64,000 bases of DNA from Acinetobacter lwoffii (GTDB lineage: Bacteria > Pseudomonadota > Gammaproteobacteria > Pseudomonadales > Moraxellaceae): contig NZ_CP072549.1 of assembly GCF_019343495.1 (NCBI RefSeq), forward strand, positions 992,001 through 1,056,000. Reading direction: 5' to 3'. A program made the translations under genes and the position numbers. Positions 1-9,025 of this stretch are shown piece by piece (positions within the stretch are counted from its first letter, which is position 1; every line of letters begins with the position of its first letter). The notes below the pieces were generated by a model. The model saw only the letters and a program-made list of their open reading frames with translations. It ran no database searches and was not told where the DNA came from.

Positions 1-817
1 CTGTGGTTGAAGTCACCAGTTCGCGGACGCCTTCCAGCTCACGAATTTGTGAAATAAAGGTTCCTGTTGATTTGGAACGTTCGCTGTTTTTAATCCGTAA
101 TGAATGACCAAACACCCGGTCGGAAATTTTTAAATCCGCGCGTTTACCAATAATGTCTGATAGATAGATCCGCGAGACACGTAATACAAATTCAAAAATC
201 GCAGCGATCAGCACGCCACCGGCCAACACCCATAACGTCGGAATAGATTGCGATGGAATGACACGGTCATAGACATTCATCGAGAAAACTATCGTGGCCA
301 GTGCCAGAATATTGGCAATTAAAGACGCAAACATCACATCGATATAGCGCTTCCAGTCATTCAGGACAATTGACCAGAACCAGTTTTTCTCAAAGGGTTT
401 GATATATTCATCCACCCGCGCATCTGGAACTGAAGATTCAGGACGCAGCACATAAAGATGCTTTATGCCAACCTCTAACTGTTCAATCATGAAACTTTGA
501 GATAAACCTTCATCACCACTGAGCTGGATGCTGACATTGCCCTGTGTGTCGATGCGTTCAATCACCCCCACATCACCACTATCGAATTCAACCAGTAAAG
601 GTAAACGCCATGGATTCAGCAGGCTGCGCTCAAATTTATTTTTACGGACATTTAAACCCATCTGACGACTGATTATCTTGAGCATGTCATCGATGTCATG
701 ATGCTGGTCTCAGTCCAGTTGCAGGCGAATCCGCTCCTCAGAAGGCTCGATCCGGTAATGCCGGGCAATATTTAAAACCGCTTTAAGCCACGGTTGATAA
801 TTTATTGTAGTACTCAT
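1..817 (-). pseudogene. LapB/HlyB-like type I secretion ABC transporter, 5' part, with in-frame stop
   Basis: Reading on the minus strand from an ATG at 817, which overlaps the stop of the TolC-like gene (ATGA), the frame encodes the N-terminal part of a type I secretion permease/ATPase. It has a degenerate C39-peptidase-like domain (about residues 1-135) and then the first hydrophobic segments, and runs off the window edge. A TGA at 710-712 (codon 36, after ...RLQLD, before DQHHD) interrupts a frame that is otherwise open. One base would restore a sense codon, and Trp (TGG) is the likeliest. By family analogy the intact protein would energise export of a large RTX/Bap-type adhesin through the inner membrane. 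Translation might restart at the ATG near 685 and lose part of the N-domain. The ATPase half is not visible. Confidence 0.75.
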
Positions 818-2308
818 GGCTGAACTTCAAACCCCTGAATAGAAATACGGTTAAGCGCGTAAATATCCCGTGTACGGCCGGTGACCTGAATGTACTGTAC
901 GATCGCCGAATAAATATCATAGCGTGCCGATTCAATTTCCTGCGCGGCACTATGAATGGCTTGCTCTGCATTCAGCAAATCCACTACGGTTCGGGTACCC
1001 AATTTATATTGTTCTTGATACAGCTCTTTGGTGCGCACCGTGGTTGCGCGGCGCTGGGATAAAACCCCCATTTGTTTTTGTTTATTTTCAATCTGCTCGC
1101 GGATCAAGCGCACCTGATCCAGCACATCCAGATAGACCGTATTGACCTGTGCGCGTGCAGCTTCTTCGGCATAGCTTGCGGCACGGGTCTGTGAACGCGT
1201 TGCACCACCCTGATACAAATTACTGCTGGCTTCAATCATGACTGAATTATAGAAGCCATCATCTTCATTATTATTTGGATTCCGTCCATTCATCGCCTGA
1301 CTTAGACTGCCTTTAACACTAATAGTCGGATAAGAACTTAATCGCGCCTGATCTTTTTGCAAACGGGCAACATTGACCCCGGCATGGGCCAGAATCATGT
1401 TCGGAATCTGGGTAAATTCCGGATCCTGATAAAGATCAGCCTGTGCCACAATACGCTCAGGAATCTCTCATTCAATAGTGGATACATCAAATCCTAGCAA
1501 GGTACGTAAGCGTTGTTGATATTGTCTGAGCTGGGTCTGCTGTACAATCAGATTCGATTGCGCTGCTTCCAGATTGGACTGCGCCTGAATCGGGTCGGCC
1601 TGACTGCTGATTCCGGCGCGGGCACGCAAATTGGCAATTTCTGCAATCCTTCCAATGCCCTGAATTTGCTGTTGGGCAATCTGGGGAATTTGCTGATAGC
1701 GTTTGATACTCACTATTGCATCAGCCACTTCAAATGCGATCTGATCCAGACTGACCAGCACCTTGGCCTGTTCTTCTGCCAATCGCGCTTCTTCCACACT
1801 TACATTGGTTTTAATTTTGCCAAAGTCATACAGCATCTGGGTGGCATTCAAAGAAACCATTTGTTGTCCACGTTCACCGGAAGTGAGGTCACCTGTCCCG
1901 ATACCCCCGGATAACTGCGGATAATAACCCGCTCTCGCCACATCGATATTCGCGGCCTGCGCAGATAATGTCGAAATACTCTGTGTGATTTCAGGACGTC
2001 GCTGCACTGCCCGGTGTACAGCTTCCACCAAATTCATTTTTTGTGGAATACCAGCTGTGACCGTAGGACTGAAAGCTGGCTGTCCTGACTGTGGCCGGGT
2101 AATTTGCGGCAGCTCAGCTACTTTTGATGTATCTAATGAATAATGACCGAGCGAGGTAATATCAATGGTATGCGCTGACCGTGTCGGTTTGGGTGCAATC
2201 AGCTGACCTAAGCTATTCTTGAGATTGGTAAAATAATGGGGTGAGCTTTCTGCATGCCCTAAAGACACAGATAAAGGCAAAAGAAGAATTAATCTCCTTT
2301 TTTTTCAT
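814..2308 (-). pseudogene. TolC/LapE-like outer membrane secretion protein, two lesions
   Basis: The two open pieces (814-1467 and 1471 to about 2297) lie in the same frame, separated only by a TGA at 1468-1470. Together they encode a TolC-family outer-membrane efflux protein of about 497 residues with the usual two coiled-coil repeats. The natural start is ATG at 2308, preceded by AGGGGA, but the following tract is eight A's (2298-2305). With seven, the frame would read MKKRRLILLLPLSVSLGHA, a good signal peptide joining directly to the open frame; with eight, it shifts out of frame. The stop lies between STIE and EIPER, where one base change gives Trp or Arg. The gene is followed by the LapB-like transporter with a 4-bp overlap, so it should be the outer-membrane channel of the same system. 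Confidence 0.8.
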
Positions 2309-2435
2309 TCTGTTTTCCCCTGATTTCTTTAAAAGTGTTCTGCTCTAAATCGCATAATTATGTAATGTTTTCTTGTTTTAGCATAACAATAGGTCAAATC
2401 ACTTTAAAAGAAATCTTTTTCACTTTGATTTGATC

Positions 2436-2480
2436 AAAAAAACCCTGCATCCGACAACTGGCGTCTGATGCAGGGTTTTT
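2436..2480 (-). terminator. Intrinsic terminator after lptB
   Basis: Inverted repeat with arms AAAACCCTGCATC and GATGCAGGGTTTT flanked by A and T runs. It lies just downstream of the lptB stop and separates the LPS operon from the secretion genes. Confidence 0.85.
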
Positions 2481-2497
2481 ATATAAAGCAGGATTAT

Positions 2498-3241
2498 TTA
2501 AACAGTGAAATCATCACCCAGATAAACTTTTCTCACGGTCTCATTCGCCAGAATTTCTTCTGGTGTGCCTTCAGCAAGCAATGCGCCTTCACTGACAATA
2601 TAAGCATGCTCACAAATCGCCAGCGTTTCACGCACGTTATGATCGGTAATCAGCACCCCAATTCCGCGATCTTTCAAGTTCGTAATAATATCCTTAATAT
2701 CTCCAACCGAAATCGGATCGACACCGGCAAAAGGCTCATCGAGTAGCATAAATTTTGGGTCAGCCGCAAGTGCACGCGCAATCTCAGCACGACGTCGTTC
2801 CCCACCAGATACGCTCATGCCCAAAGAATCTTTGATATGGGTGATTTTAAAGTCTGCCAATAGCTCCGCCAGACGTTGCTGACGTTGTGCCTTGGTCATA
2901 TCTTTACGGGTTTCCAGAATCGCCATAATATTTTCGGAAATTGTCAGTTTTCGGAAAATCGAAGCTTCCTGCGGCAAATAACCAATTCCCTTACGTGCCC
3001 GTTCATGCATTGCGAGGTCGGAAAGATCTAGATCATCGAGATAGATTTCCCCCTTATCCATCCGCACCAGACCGACCACCATATAGAAACTGGTGGTTTT
3101 ACCGGCGCCATTTGGTCCCAGCAACCCAACAATCTGGCCACTTTCCATGCTGAACGACACATCTTTCACTACCCAGCGTTTATTATAGTTTTTCGCCAGA
3201 TGCTTAATGGTTAAGGTTTGAACCTGCTGTGATTGCTCCAT
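2498..3241 (-). CDS. lptB: LPS export ABC transporter ATPase LptB
   Basis: A 247-residue ATPase of the LptB2FGC complex, which extracts lipopolysaccharide or lipooligosaccharide from the inner membrane and drives it along the LptC-LptA bridge. Walker [10 protein letters not shown] is near residue 42, the ABC signature [15 protein letters not shown] near 147, Walker [14 protein letters not shown] near 163 and the H-loop ITDHNVRE near 199. Length and motifs are typical of the family. Its ATG overlaps the lptA stop by one base (TAATG), so the two are translationally coupled as the last genes of the kdsD-kdsC-lptCAB operon. A strong terminator follows. Confidence 0.97.
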   Translation of the reverse strand: MEQSQQVQTLTIKHLAKNYNKRWVVKDVSFSMESGQIVGLLGPNGAGKTTSFYMVVGLVRMDKGEIYLDDLDLSDLAMHERARKGIGYLPQEASIFRKLTISENIMAILETRKDMTKAQRQQRLAELLADFKITHIKDSLGMSVSGGERRRAEIARALAADPKFMLLDEPFAGVDPISVGDIKDIITNLKDRGIGVLITDHNVRETLAICEHAYIVSEGALLAEGTPEEILANETVRKVYLGDDFTV

Positions 3242-3807
3242 TAATCACGCGCTCCCGGGAAGGATGTTGAACTAGAGGGTGGAATCACGATTTGTACACG
3301 GCCAGACGATGAACCGGTTTTGTTTGGTGTTCCGGTAGCTTCGATATCGCCTTTGTTCATGCTGTATTTTAAAGTCGCACCACGAATACTGGCACCGTCC
3401 TGTTGCAGGAAGGCATTACCTGACAAGGTAATAATCCCGGTTTCAGCATTGTAGACAATTTTCTGCGCCTGACCTTTGGCAAGACCTTTGGCCGGATCCA
3501 CTTTTTGCTGGAACTGTGCCGGGCTGCCTGTCGCTGTAATCAGGCTGATCTGACGCTTATTGTTCAGATTGGCCACAATCGAATTGGCTTGCAGCTTCAT
3601 GGTGCCCTGTTCAATGATAACGTTGCCCGAATACGTCGTCACACCCGTCCGCTCATTGAAAGTCGCCCGGTCAGCCAGCAAAGTGATTGGCTGGTTACGG
3701 TCAGATGGCAGTGCAAAAGCAGCGATTGAACCGAGTCCAACCACAGTCGCCAGCGTCATACGCTTCAGGAAAGTGTGCATCATTTTGGCTTTAGGAGTTT
3801 GGTTCAT
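3241..3807 (-). CDS. lptA: LPS transport periplasmic protein LptA
   Basis: A 188-residue OstA/LptA-fold protein with a Sec signal peptide ([11 protein letters not shown] then a hydrophobic stretch ending in AAFALP). It forms the periplasmic bridge that carries LPS from LptC to LptD. I start it at 3807 because GAGGAAAG lies just before that ATG; a longer in-frame ATG at 3900 would sit deep inside lptC and lengthen the leader unnaturally. It overlaps the end of lptC by 17 bp and the start of lptB by 1 bp. The body has the repeated beta-strand pattern of the family ([31 protein letters not shown]). Confidence 0.93.
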   Translation of the reverse strand: MNQTPKAKMMHTFLKRMTLATVVGLGSIAAFALPSDRNQPITLLADRATFNERTGVTTYSGNVIIEQGTMKLQANSIVANLNNKRQISLITATGSPAQFQQKVDPAKGLAKGQAQKIVYNAETGIITLSGNAFLQQDGASIRGATLKYSMNKGDIEATGTPNKTGSSSGRVQIVIPPSSSTSFPGARD

Positions 3808-4339
3808 ACTTTCCTCGAATATTAAAGAATTCGTATTGACCATCATTAAGATTGGCTTTAAGACCCTGGCTGACGAATTCAGCCTGTGGAGATTCCACAA
3901 TCACTGTCTTGTCTGTTTCAATTTCACGTGTTTTCGGAAAAGCAGTCAGTTCTTCAGTACGAAACTGCATTTTTCCATTTTGCATGATTTTGGTGGCGAG
4001 CACTTCTTGAGAGAGTACAACTTTTGTATTGTCATCATAACCATGCGCCATTTTGGCAAAGAAAGTCGCATCGACTTTACCATTGTCATAGGTCGATGCT
4101 CGCAGATTTTCCAGCTTTGAGGTTTCTAGCTGCAGGTTCTGCTCGAGTCGGTCCACTTGGGCACGAACCGACACCTGGCCTGCTTCATCCGTCTGGGTTA
4201 AGTTAATATTTTGAGCGGAATAGGTCATGCTGCGCGCAGAGTCTGCCTGCAGCTTGTTGCCCTTGCCGCTGTAATAGTAATAACCACCACTTATTGCGGC
4301 AATAATCACAGCCGTAATATATAAAACTTTAGTATCCAT
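3791..4339 (-). CDS. lptC: LPS export protein LptC
   Basis: A 182-residue bitopic inner-membrane protein. One N-terminal transmembrane helix (residues about 5-24, VLYITAVIIAAISGGYYYYSG) is followed by a periplasmic LptC beta-jellyroll with ESPQAEFVSQGLKANLNDGQYEF near the C-terminus, which is typical of the family. It accepts LPS from LptB2FG and passes it to LptA. It sits between kdsC and lptA, the order usual in gammaproteobacteria, and its 3' end overlaps lptA. No lesions seen. Confidence 0.93.
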   Translation of the reverse strand: MDTKVLYITAVIIAAISGGYYYYSGKGNKLQADSARSMTYSAQNINLTQTDEAGQVSVRAQVDRLEQNLQLETSKLENLRASTYDNGKVDATFFAKMAHGYDDNTKVVLSQEVLATKIMQNGKMQFRTEELTAFPKTREIETDKTVIVESPQAEFVSQGLKANLNDGQYEFFNIRGKYEPNS

Positions 4340-4372
4340 AAGCGGTGTACTTAATCCAAAAGATATGACTTA

Positions 4373-4912
4373 TTAATAAGGCGTACGAGTATATTTTTCA
4401 AGTAACTCTTGGTACATGCCTTTGGACATTAACAACATATCGCAGATTTCACGCACCGCACCACGTCCACCCTGCGCCTGAGTCACCAGATCGGCACGGC
4501 GACGAACTTCGACATGACCATTAGGCACGGTCACTTTCATGCCGGCAATGGCAAAAGCAGACAGATCAGGCCAGTCATCGCCCATGTACAGGCAATCTTC
4601 AGGATCAATATTAAGCTGCGCACAGGCTTCACGAAGTGCTGTACCTTTATCTTCACGCCCCTGATAGACCAAATCAACACCCAGATCCGACATACGCTTT
4701 TCTACGATATTGCTTTTACGTCCGGTGATAATAATCACCTTGATTCCCGCCTGCTGAACCAGTTTCATGCCCAGACCATCACGAATGTCAAAGGATTTGA
4801 TCTCATCGCCAGTATTGGTCAGCGTTACAAAGCCATCACTTAAAATACCATCTACATCAAGCACCAGTGCTGCAATATGACGTGCCTGTTCTAATAATAC
4901 ATAAGATGCCAT
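4373..4912 (-). CDS. kdsC: 3-deoxy-D-manno-octulosonate 8-phosphate phosphatase KdsC
   Basis: A 179-residue HAD-superfamily C0-type phosphatase that hydrolyses Kdo-8-phosphate to Kdo, the inner-core sugar of LPS. Motif I is LDVDGILSDG (residues about 17-26), motif II is IITGRKS and motif III/IV is GDDWPDLSAF. Length matches tetrameric KdsC without a cap domain. It begins 3 bp after the kdsD stop, so it is cotranscribed with the preceding isomerase and the lpt genes. The operon thus combines Kdo synthesis with LPS transport. Confidence 0.96.
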   Translation of the reverse strand: MASYVLLEQARHIAALVLDVDGILSDGFVTLTNTGDEIKSFDIRDGLGMKLVQQAGIKVIIITGRKSNIVEKRMSDLGVDLVYQGREDKGTALREACAQLNIDPEDCLYMGDDWPDLSAFAIAGMKVTVPNGHVEVRRRADLVTQAQGGRGAVREICDMLLMSKGMYQELLEKYTRTPY

Positions 4913-4915
4913 TTA

Positions 4916-5989
4916 TTAATTTACCCCAGCCTGAATCAGGTCATGCATACTAATCACGCCAATGACTTTATTGGCATCATCAACAACTACAAATTGATTA
5001 ATTTTATGCTCATTCATACGTTCCAGTGCCACCACTGCACGTGCTTCCTGAGAAATGGTCAACGGATTTTTGGTCATCACGTCCTGAATAGCCAGATTGA
5101 CATCAAAACCTTGCTGCTTATCAATCAAGCGACGCAAGTCACCATCGGTAAAAATCCCCAGCAACACATCATTTTCATCGACGACTGTGGTTAAGCCCAA
5201 GCGCTTGTTAGAAATTTCGTACAATACTTTATTCATGGCGGTATCTGGCGAGACTTTAGGTAAATCAGTACCAGTACGCATCAGATGCTTCACGTGCAAT
5301 AACAGACGTTTACCCAATGCACCTGCAGGATGTGAACGTGCAAAATCATCCGAAGTAAAGCCGCGAGCATCCAGTAAAGCCACCGCTAAAGCATCACCCA
5401 AAGCCAATGTTGCCGTCGTTGACGATGTCGGCGCTAAACCCAGTGGACAAGCCTCCTGAATATTACCTAGCGTCAAAGCCACATCAGCATTTTGTGGCAT
5501 TGGACCACGATCATCACCACTGATGGTAATCAGCGGAATTTCCAGATGCTTGATCAGCGGCATCAGCATCATGATTTCATCACTCTTGCCCGAGTTGGAA
5601 ATGGCAATCAGCACATCACCAGCCACCAGCATCCCTAAGTCACCATGACCGGCTTCACCTGGATGCATAAAGAATGAGGGAGTTCCGGTCGAAGCAAAGG
5701 TCGCCGCCATTTTACGGCCAATATGACCTGACTTGCCCATTCCGGTAATCACCAGACGGCCAGTACACTGTAAAATAATTTCACATGCCCGGCTAAAACG
5801 GTCATCAATCTGTGTTGCTAAAATCTGTAGTGCATTTTCTTCGATGCGCAGTGTTTTAAGTGCGACTTTCTGGAAATCTAGTTGATTCGCTGTTTTTTGT
5901 GGATTCAAAGCCTGTTTACCTACGCTAAGGACAGAGAAAAACTCTGGTTTGATGGGCATAATTTTCGCAATTTTAGCATAGCTATGCAA
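4916..5989 (-). CDS. kdsD: Arabinose-5-phosphate isomerase KdsD
   Basis: It interconverts ribulose-5-phosphate and arabinose-5-phosphate, the first committed step of Kdo synthesis. An N-terminal SIS domain (about residues 75-215, with TGMGKSGHIGRKMAAT and ISNSGKSDEI) is followed by two CBS domains (about 235-350). The stretch SSTTATLALGDALAVALL is characteristic. The first ATG (5989) gives 357 residues; an ATG at 5959 (MPIKPEFF) gives 347, and neither has a clear ribosome-binding site. It is the first gene of the kdsD-kdsC-lptCAB operon and is divergent from cysS. Confidence 0.95.
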   Translation of the reverse strand: MHSYAKIAKIMPIKPEFFSVLSVGKQALNPQKTANQLDFQKVALKTLRIEENALQILATQIDDRFSRACEIILQCTGRLVITGMGKSGHIGRKMAATFASTGTPSFFMHPGEAGHGDLGMLVAGDVLIAISNSGKSDEIMMLMPLIKHLEIPLITISGDDRGPMPQNADVALTLGNIQEACPLGLAPTSSTTATLALGDALAVALLDARGFTSDDFARSHPAGALGKRLLLHVKHLMRTGTDLPKVSPDTAMNKVLYEISNKRLGLTTVVDENDVLLGIFTDGDLRRLIDKQQGFDVNLAIQDVMTKNPLTISQEARAVVALERMNEHKINQFVVVDDANKVIGVISMHDLIQAGVN

Positions 5990-6392
5990 TTGTAAGCTTT
6001 CTAAATATAGAAGATTCGACGGATTTTTAATATATTCAGATTGTATTCAACTTGCACAATCTGGTATCTCCATCTCTACATTCGCTCCATTTTTAAATTG
6101 GTTAAATGCGCTTGTTTTTATTTTTATAGAAATATAATTACACTATTCGAAATAGGTTGGGTTCAAATAAAATCTTACTCATCCAAATACAACTTAAGCA
6201 CACTGGCAGACATTATCTCTAAAAATGTGAACCTAATATCCCCCCATTTCACTTCCTAAACCTCTTTTTTATAAATCGCTCTCGTCGCCTAACTCCCCTA
6301 AATAACTGAGGCTTTTTACGCTTTTATCTTTATGAATAATTATGCTTAGGTTAAGATGATTCATCCTTTTATTTGAAGTCTTTTGAACAGCT
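5990..6392. other. AT-rich divergent intergenic region kdsD / cysS
   Basis: A 403-bp spacer between two divergent genes that must hold promoters for both. Short open frames occur in it, but their composition (many Tyr, Phe, Ile, Cys) and lack of a ribosome-binding site argue against coding. I see no clear RNA gene or repeat. Confidence 0.6.
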
Positions 6393-7814
6393 ATGCAACC
6401 ATTTGTTCTATATAACTCAGAGCAACGCAAAAAAGTAGAATTCGTACCTCGTGTTGAAGGTCAAATTGATCTGTATGTCTGTGGTATGACGGTTTATGAC
6501 TACTGTCATATTGGACATGCACGTACAGTGGTTGCATTTGACTATATTATCCGTTTCCTGCGTAGCCAAGGCTGGAAGGTCAAATATGTGCGCAATATTA
6601 CGGATATTGACGACAAAATTATTAAACGTGCCAATGAAAATGGCGAAAGTATCTCAGAATTAACAGGTCGCTTTATTGATGCGATGAATGAAGACTTTGC
6701 CAAACTGGGCTGCCTTGCACCTGATGTTGCACCTAAAGCGACAGATTACATCGATCAAATGCAAGATATGATCGGCAACCTGGTCAACAAAGGTACGGCT
6801 TATCCTTCCAATAATGGCGATGTCTACTTTGAGGTCGAGAAATTCGCCAAATACGGTCGTCTATCTGGCCGTAAACTAGAAGATATGCAAGCGGGTGCGT
6901 CTGAACGTGTCGATGTCGAAGTAGAAAAGAAACACCCGTTTGACTTTGTACTGTGGAAACATGCCAAGGAAAATGAGCCATCATGGGCATCACCGTGGGG
7001 TAATGGCCGTCCAGGCTGGCACATCGAATGTTCCGCAATGTCGACCTGCTGCCTAGGCAATCATTTCGATATTCATGGCGGTGGTGCTGATTTAACCTTC
7101 CCGCATCATGAAAATGAAATTGCACAATCTGAAGCATCTACTGGCGAACAGTATGTCAATTACTGGATGCATGCCGGATTTATTAATGTCGATGGCGAGA
7201 AAATGTCGAAGTCTTTAGGCAATTTCTTCACCATTCGCGACGTGATTGAAAAATTCCATCCGGAAGTGGTACGTTATTTTATTGTATCTTCACACTATCG
7301 TAGCCCGGTGAATTACTCGGATGTTGCCTTAAAAGAAGCGAAAAATACCTTATCTCGTTTCTACCACTCATTTAAAACCTATCAGGCGATTTATGGTGAT
7401 CATCTAGTTGAAACTCTGGATGAGGCTTTGGTTGAGCGTTTCAATGCCGCTATGCGTGATGATTTCAATACGCCTGAAGCGATTGCGGTATTGTTCGAAA
7501 TCAATAAAGAGCTGAATCGTACCGTGAAAGAAGAAAATGCGGAACAGGCAGCGATCTACTACGCAACTTTACGTCACCTGACCAATATTCTCGGTCTGGT
7601 ACAGCAAAATGTAGATGAGTTCCTCAAATCTGACATTGGTCAAGAAGCATTGGGACTATCGCCTGAACAAATTGAAGATTTGATTCAACAGCGTCAGGAT
7701 GCCAAGAAATCCAAAGAATTCGCACGCGCAGACGAAATCCGTCAATCTTTACTTGATCAAGGTGTTGTTCTTGAGGATACCCGTCAAGGTACAGTTTGGC
7801 GCCGTGCTGATTAA
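6393..7814 (+). CDS. cysS: Cysteinyl-tRNA synthetase
   Basis: A 473-residue class I aminoacyl-tRNA synthetase that charges tRNA-Cys in the cytoplasm. The HIGH signature (CHIGHART, residues about 38-45) lies after the zinc-ligand Cys30 in YVCGMTVYD. Further zinc and active-site residues are in [10 protein letters not shown] and [14 protein letters not shown]. The KMSKS loop is [11 protein letters not shown] near residue 270, and the C-terminal DALR-type helical domain ends in QGTVWRR. Length is normal. It is followed by tRNA-Gly, which has its own promoter. Confidence 0.97.
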   Translation: MQPFVLYNSEQRKKVEFVPRVEGQIDLYVCGMTVYDYCHIGHARTVVAFDYIIRFLRSQGWKVKYVRNITDIDDKIIKRANENGESISELTGRFIDAMNEDFAKLGCLAPDVAPKATDYIDQMQDMIGNLVNKGTAYPSNNGDVYFEVEKFAKYGRLSGRKLEDMQAGASERVDVEVEKKHPFDFVLWKHAKENEPSWASPWGNGRPGWHIECSAMSTCCLGNHFDIHGGGADLTFPHHENEIAQSEASTGEQYVNYWMHAGFINVDGEKMSKSLGNFFTIRDVIEKFHPEVVRYFIVSSHYRSPVNYSDVALKEAKNTLSRFYHSFKTYQAIYGDHLVETLDEALVERFNAAMRDDFNTPEAIAVLFEINKELNRTVKEENAEQAAIYYATLRHLTNILGLVQQNVDEFLKSDIGQEALGLSPEQIEDLIQQRQDAKKSKEFARADEIRQSLLDQGVVLEDTRQGTVWRRAD

Positions 7815-7838
7815 TTAATCAAACAGATTTATAGAGAG

Positions 7839-7866
7839 TTGACACTGCTGTGGAATTCTCTATAAT
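7839..7866 (+). promoter_or_regulatory. Consensus sigma-70 promoter for tRNA-Gly
   Basis: TTGACA (7839-7844), a 16-bp spacer and TATAAT (7861-7866), both hexamers matching consensus exactly. The tRNA begins 11 bp after the -10, so the transcript leader is only a few bases long. Confidence 0.9.
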
Positions 7867-7876
7867 TCACCTCATT

Positions 7877-7952
7877 GCGGGAATAGCTCAGTTGGTAGAG
7901 CATAACCTTGCCAAGGTTGGGGTCGGGAGTTCGAGTCTCCTTTCCCGCTCCA
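7877..7952 (+). tRNA. tRNA-Gly (GCC)
   Basis: A 76-nt cloverleaf with acceptor GCGGGAA pairing TTCCCGC, a D-loop with AGTTGGTAGAG, an anticodon stem-loop centred on TTGCCAA (anticodon GCC), a TTCGAGT T-loop and an encoded CCA end. It lies alone between cysS and the PaaX-like gene, with its own promoter and terminator. Confidence 0.97.
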
Positions 7953-7959
7953 GAATACG

Positions 7960-7990
7960 AAAAACCCTTATCGAAAGATAAGGGTTTTTT
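7960..7990 (+). terminator. Terminator of tRNA-Gly
   Basis: Perfect hairpin AACCCTTATC / GATAAGGGTT with a GAAA tetraloop, followed by a T run, 8 bp after the tRNA CCA end. Confidence 0.92.
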
Positions 7991-8129
7991 ATTGTGTTTG
8001 AAAAAAATTTATTAATAAAATGCATATCTCAAATCACTTATTCATCCTCTTTTACCCTGACAATTTTTTTGGGTTAGTCATGACAAAGTGCTATTGTGGA
8101 TAAACTTTAAAACTTTCAATCCCTTTCAT

Positions 8130-8141
8130 AACGATATCGTT
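8130..8141. promoter_or_regulatory. 12-bp perfect palindrome just before the PaaX-like start
   Basis: AACGATATCGTT ends two bases before the ATG at 8144. Its position fits an autoregulatory operator. The gene has no Shine-Dalgarno sequence here, so a leaderless or poorly translated transcript is possible. The function is inferred only from symmetry and position. Confidence 0.35.
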
Positions 8142-8143
8142 TC

Positions 8144-8932
8144 ATGACTTATAAATTAAATGCTCGTCATCTAATTCTAGATCTTTTATATGCATCTAAA
8201 AACTCCACCCTGTCTATTAAGCGGATCTTAGCTGCTGCTGAATTATTAGGTATATCTGACAATGGTATCCGTGTCGCTGTAGCCCGATTAAATCAGGAAA
8301 ATGTCATTCAAGCTGTAGAGCGCGGCGTGTATCAATTGCTAGAGAAAAAATTCGATACTTCTTTTATCAGCTTAAACAAACATCCTGATATGCAAACGGC
8401 GACTACATGGAACGGAAAATATGTGCTGGTCTATACCGGTACTTTGGGACGTGTAGACCGTACGGCATTATCTAAAAGGGAAAAAGCGCTACGTTATTAT
8501 GGTTTTCAGGAACTAGAGCAAAATGTTTTTATTCGTCCCGATAATTTAACGCTAAATCTAAGTCCATTAAAAACAGCTGTAATCCAGTTTGGATTAGATC
8601 CTGACGCACGTTTTTTTCAAGTCAGTCAACTGGAAAGTGAAACCGAAATTCGTGATTTATGGGATATCGAAGAGCTACATCAGACCTATCATCAAGTACA
8701 GCATGATATTAACGACTGGTTTGAAAATTACCAAAATCTGACTTTAGCAGAGGCTGCAAAAAGTGCTTTTTATTTAGGTAAATCTGCCCTATTTAGTTTG
8801 CGTGCTGACCCTTTGCTTCCTGCAGAATGGATAGATACCGAGGCTCGACAACAATTTGAGCTCGCAGTCCGCAAAATAGAAAAACAGGGACAACTTTTAT
8901 GGCAACACTATTTTAAAGACCAAGGGCTCTAA
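8144..8932 (+). CDS. PaaX-family transcriptional regulator
   Basis: A 262-residue protein resembling PaaX, the phenylacetyl-CoA-responsive repressor. It has an N-terminal winged helix (residues about 8-70, with LGISDNGIRVAVARLNQENVI as the recognition region), a central ferredoxin-like domain and a C-terminal PaaX domain rich in aromatic and acidic residues. No paa catabolic genes are nearby; the next gene on the same strand is a fatty acid desaturase 93 bp downstream, so the target is unclear. A 12-bp palindrome abuts its start codon. The region is more AT-rich than its neighbours. Confidence 0.85.
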   Translation: MTYKLNARHLILDLLYASKNSTLSIKRILAAAELLGISDNGIRVAVARLNQENVIQAVERGVYQLLEKKFDTSFISLNKHPDMQTATTWNGKYVLVYTGTLGRVDRTALSKREKALRYYGFQELEQNVFIRPDNLTLNLSPLKTAVIQFGLDPDARFFQVSQLESETEIRDLWDIEELHQTYHQVQHDINDWFENYQNLTLAEAAKSAFYLGKSALFSLRADPLLPAEWIDTEARQQFELAVRKIEKQGQLLWQHYFKDQGL

Positions 8933-9025
8933 ATTATTTCTTTTTTATACACAAAAATAAATTGACTGTAATATTTCATCCAAATATATTGAATATAGCA
9001 ATAAGAACTAAATATAGGCAGAAGA

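Noticed and set aside
3807..3900. Longer lptA start at 3900
   Set aside because: It lies inside lptC and lacks the signal-peptide start; GAGGAAAG before 3807 marks the better start.
6041..6259. 72-codon plus-strand open frame between kdsD and cysS
   Set aside because: Tyr/Phe/Ile/Cys-rich composition typical of AT-rich non-coding DNA and no ribosome-binding site.
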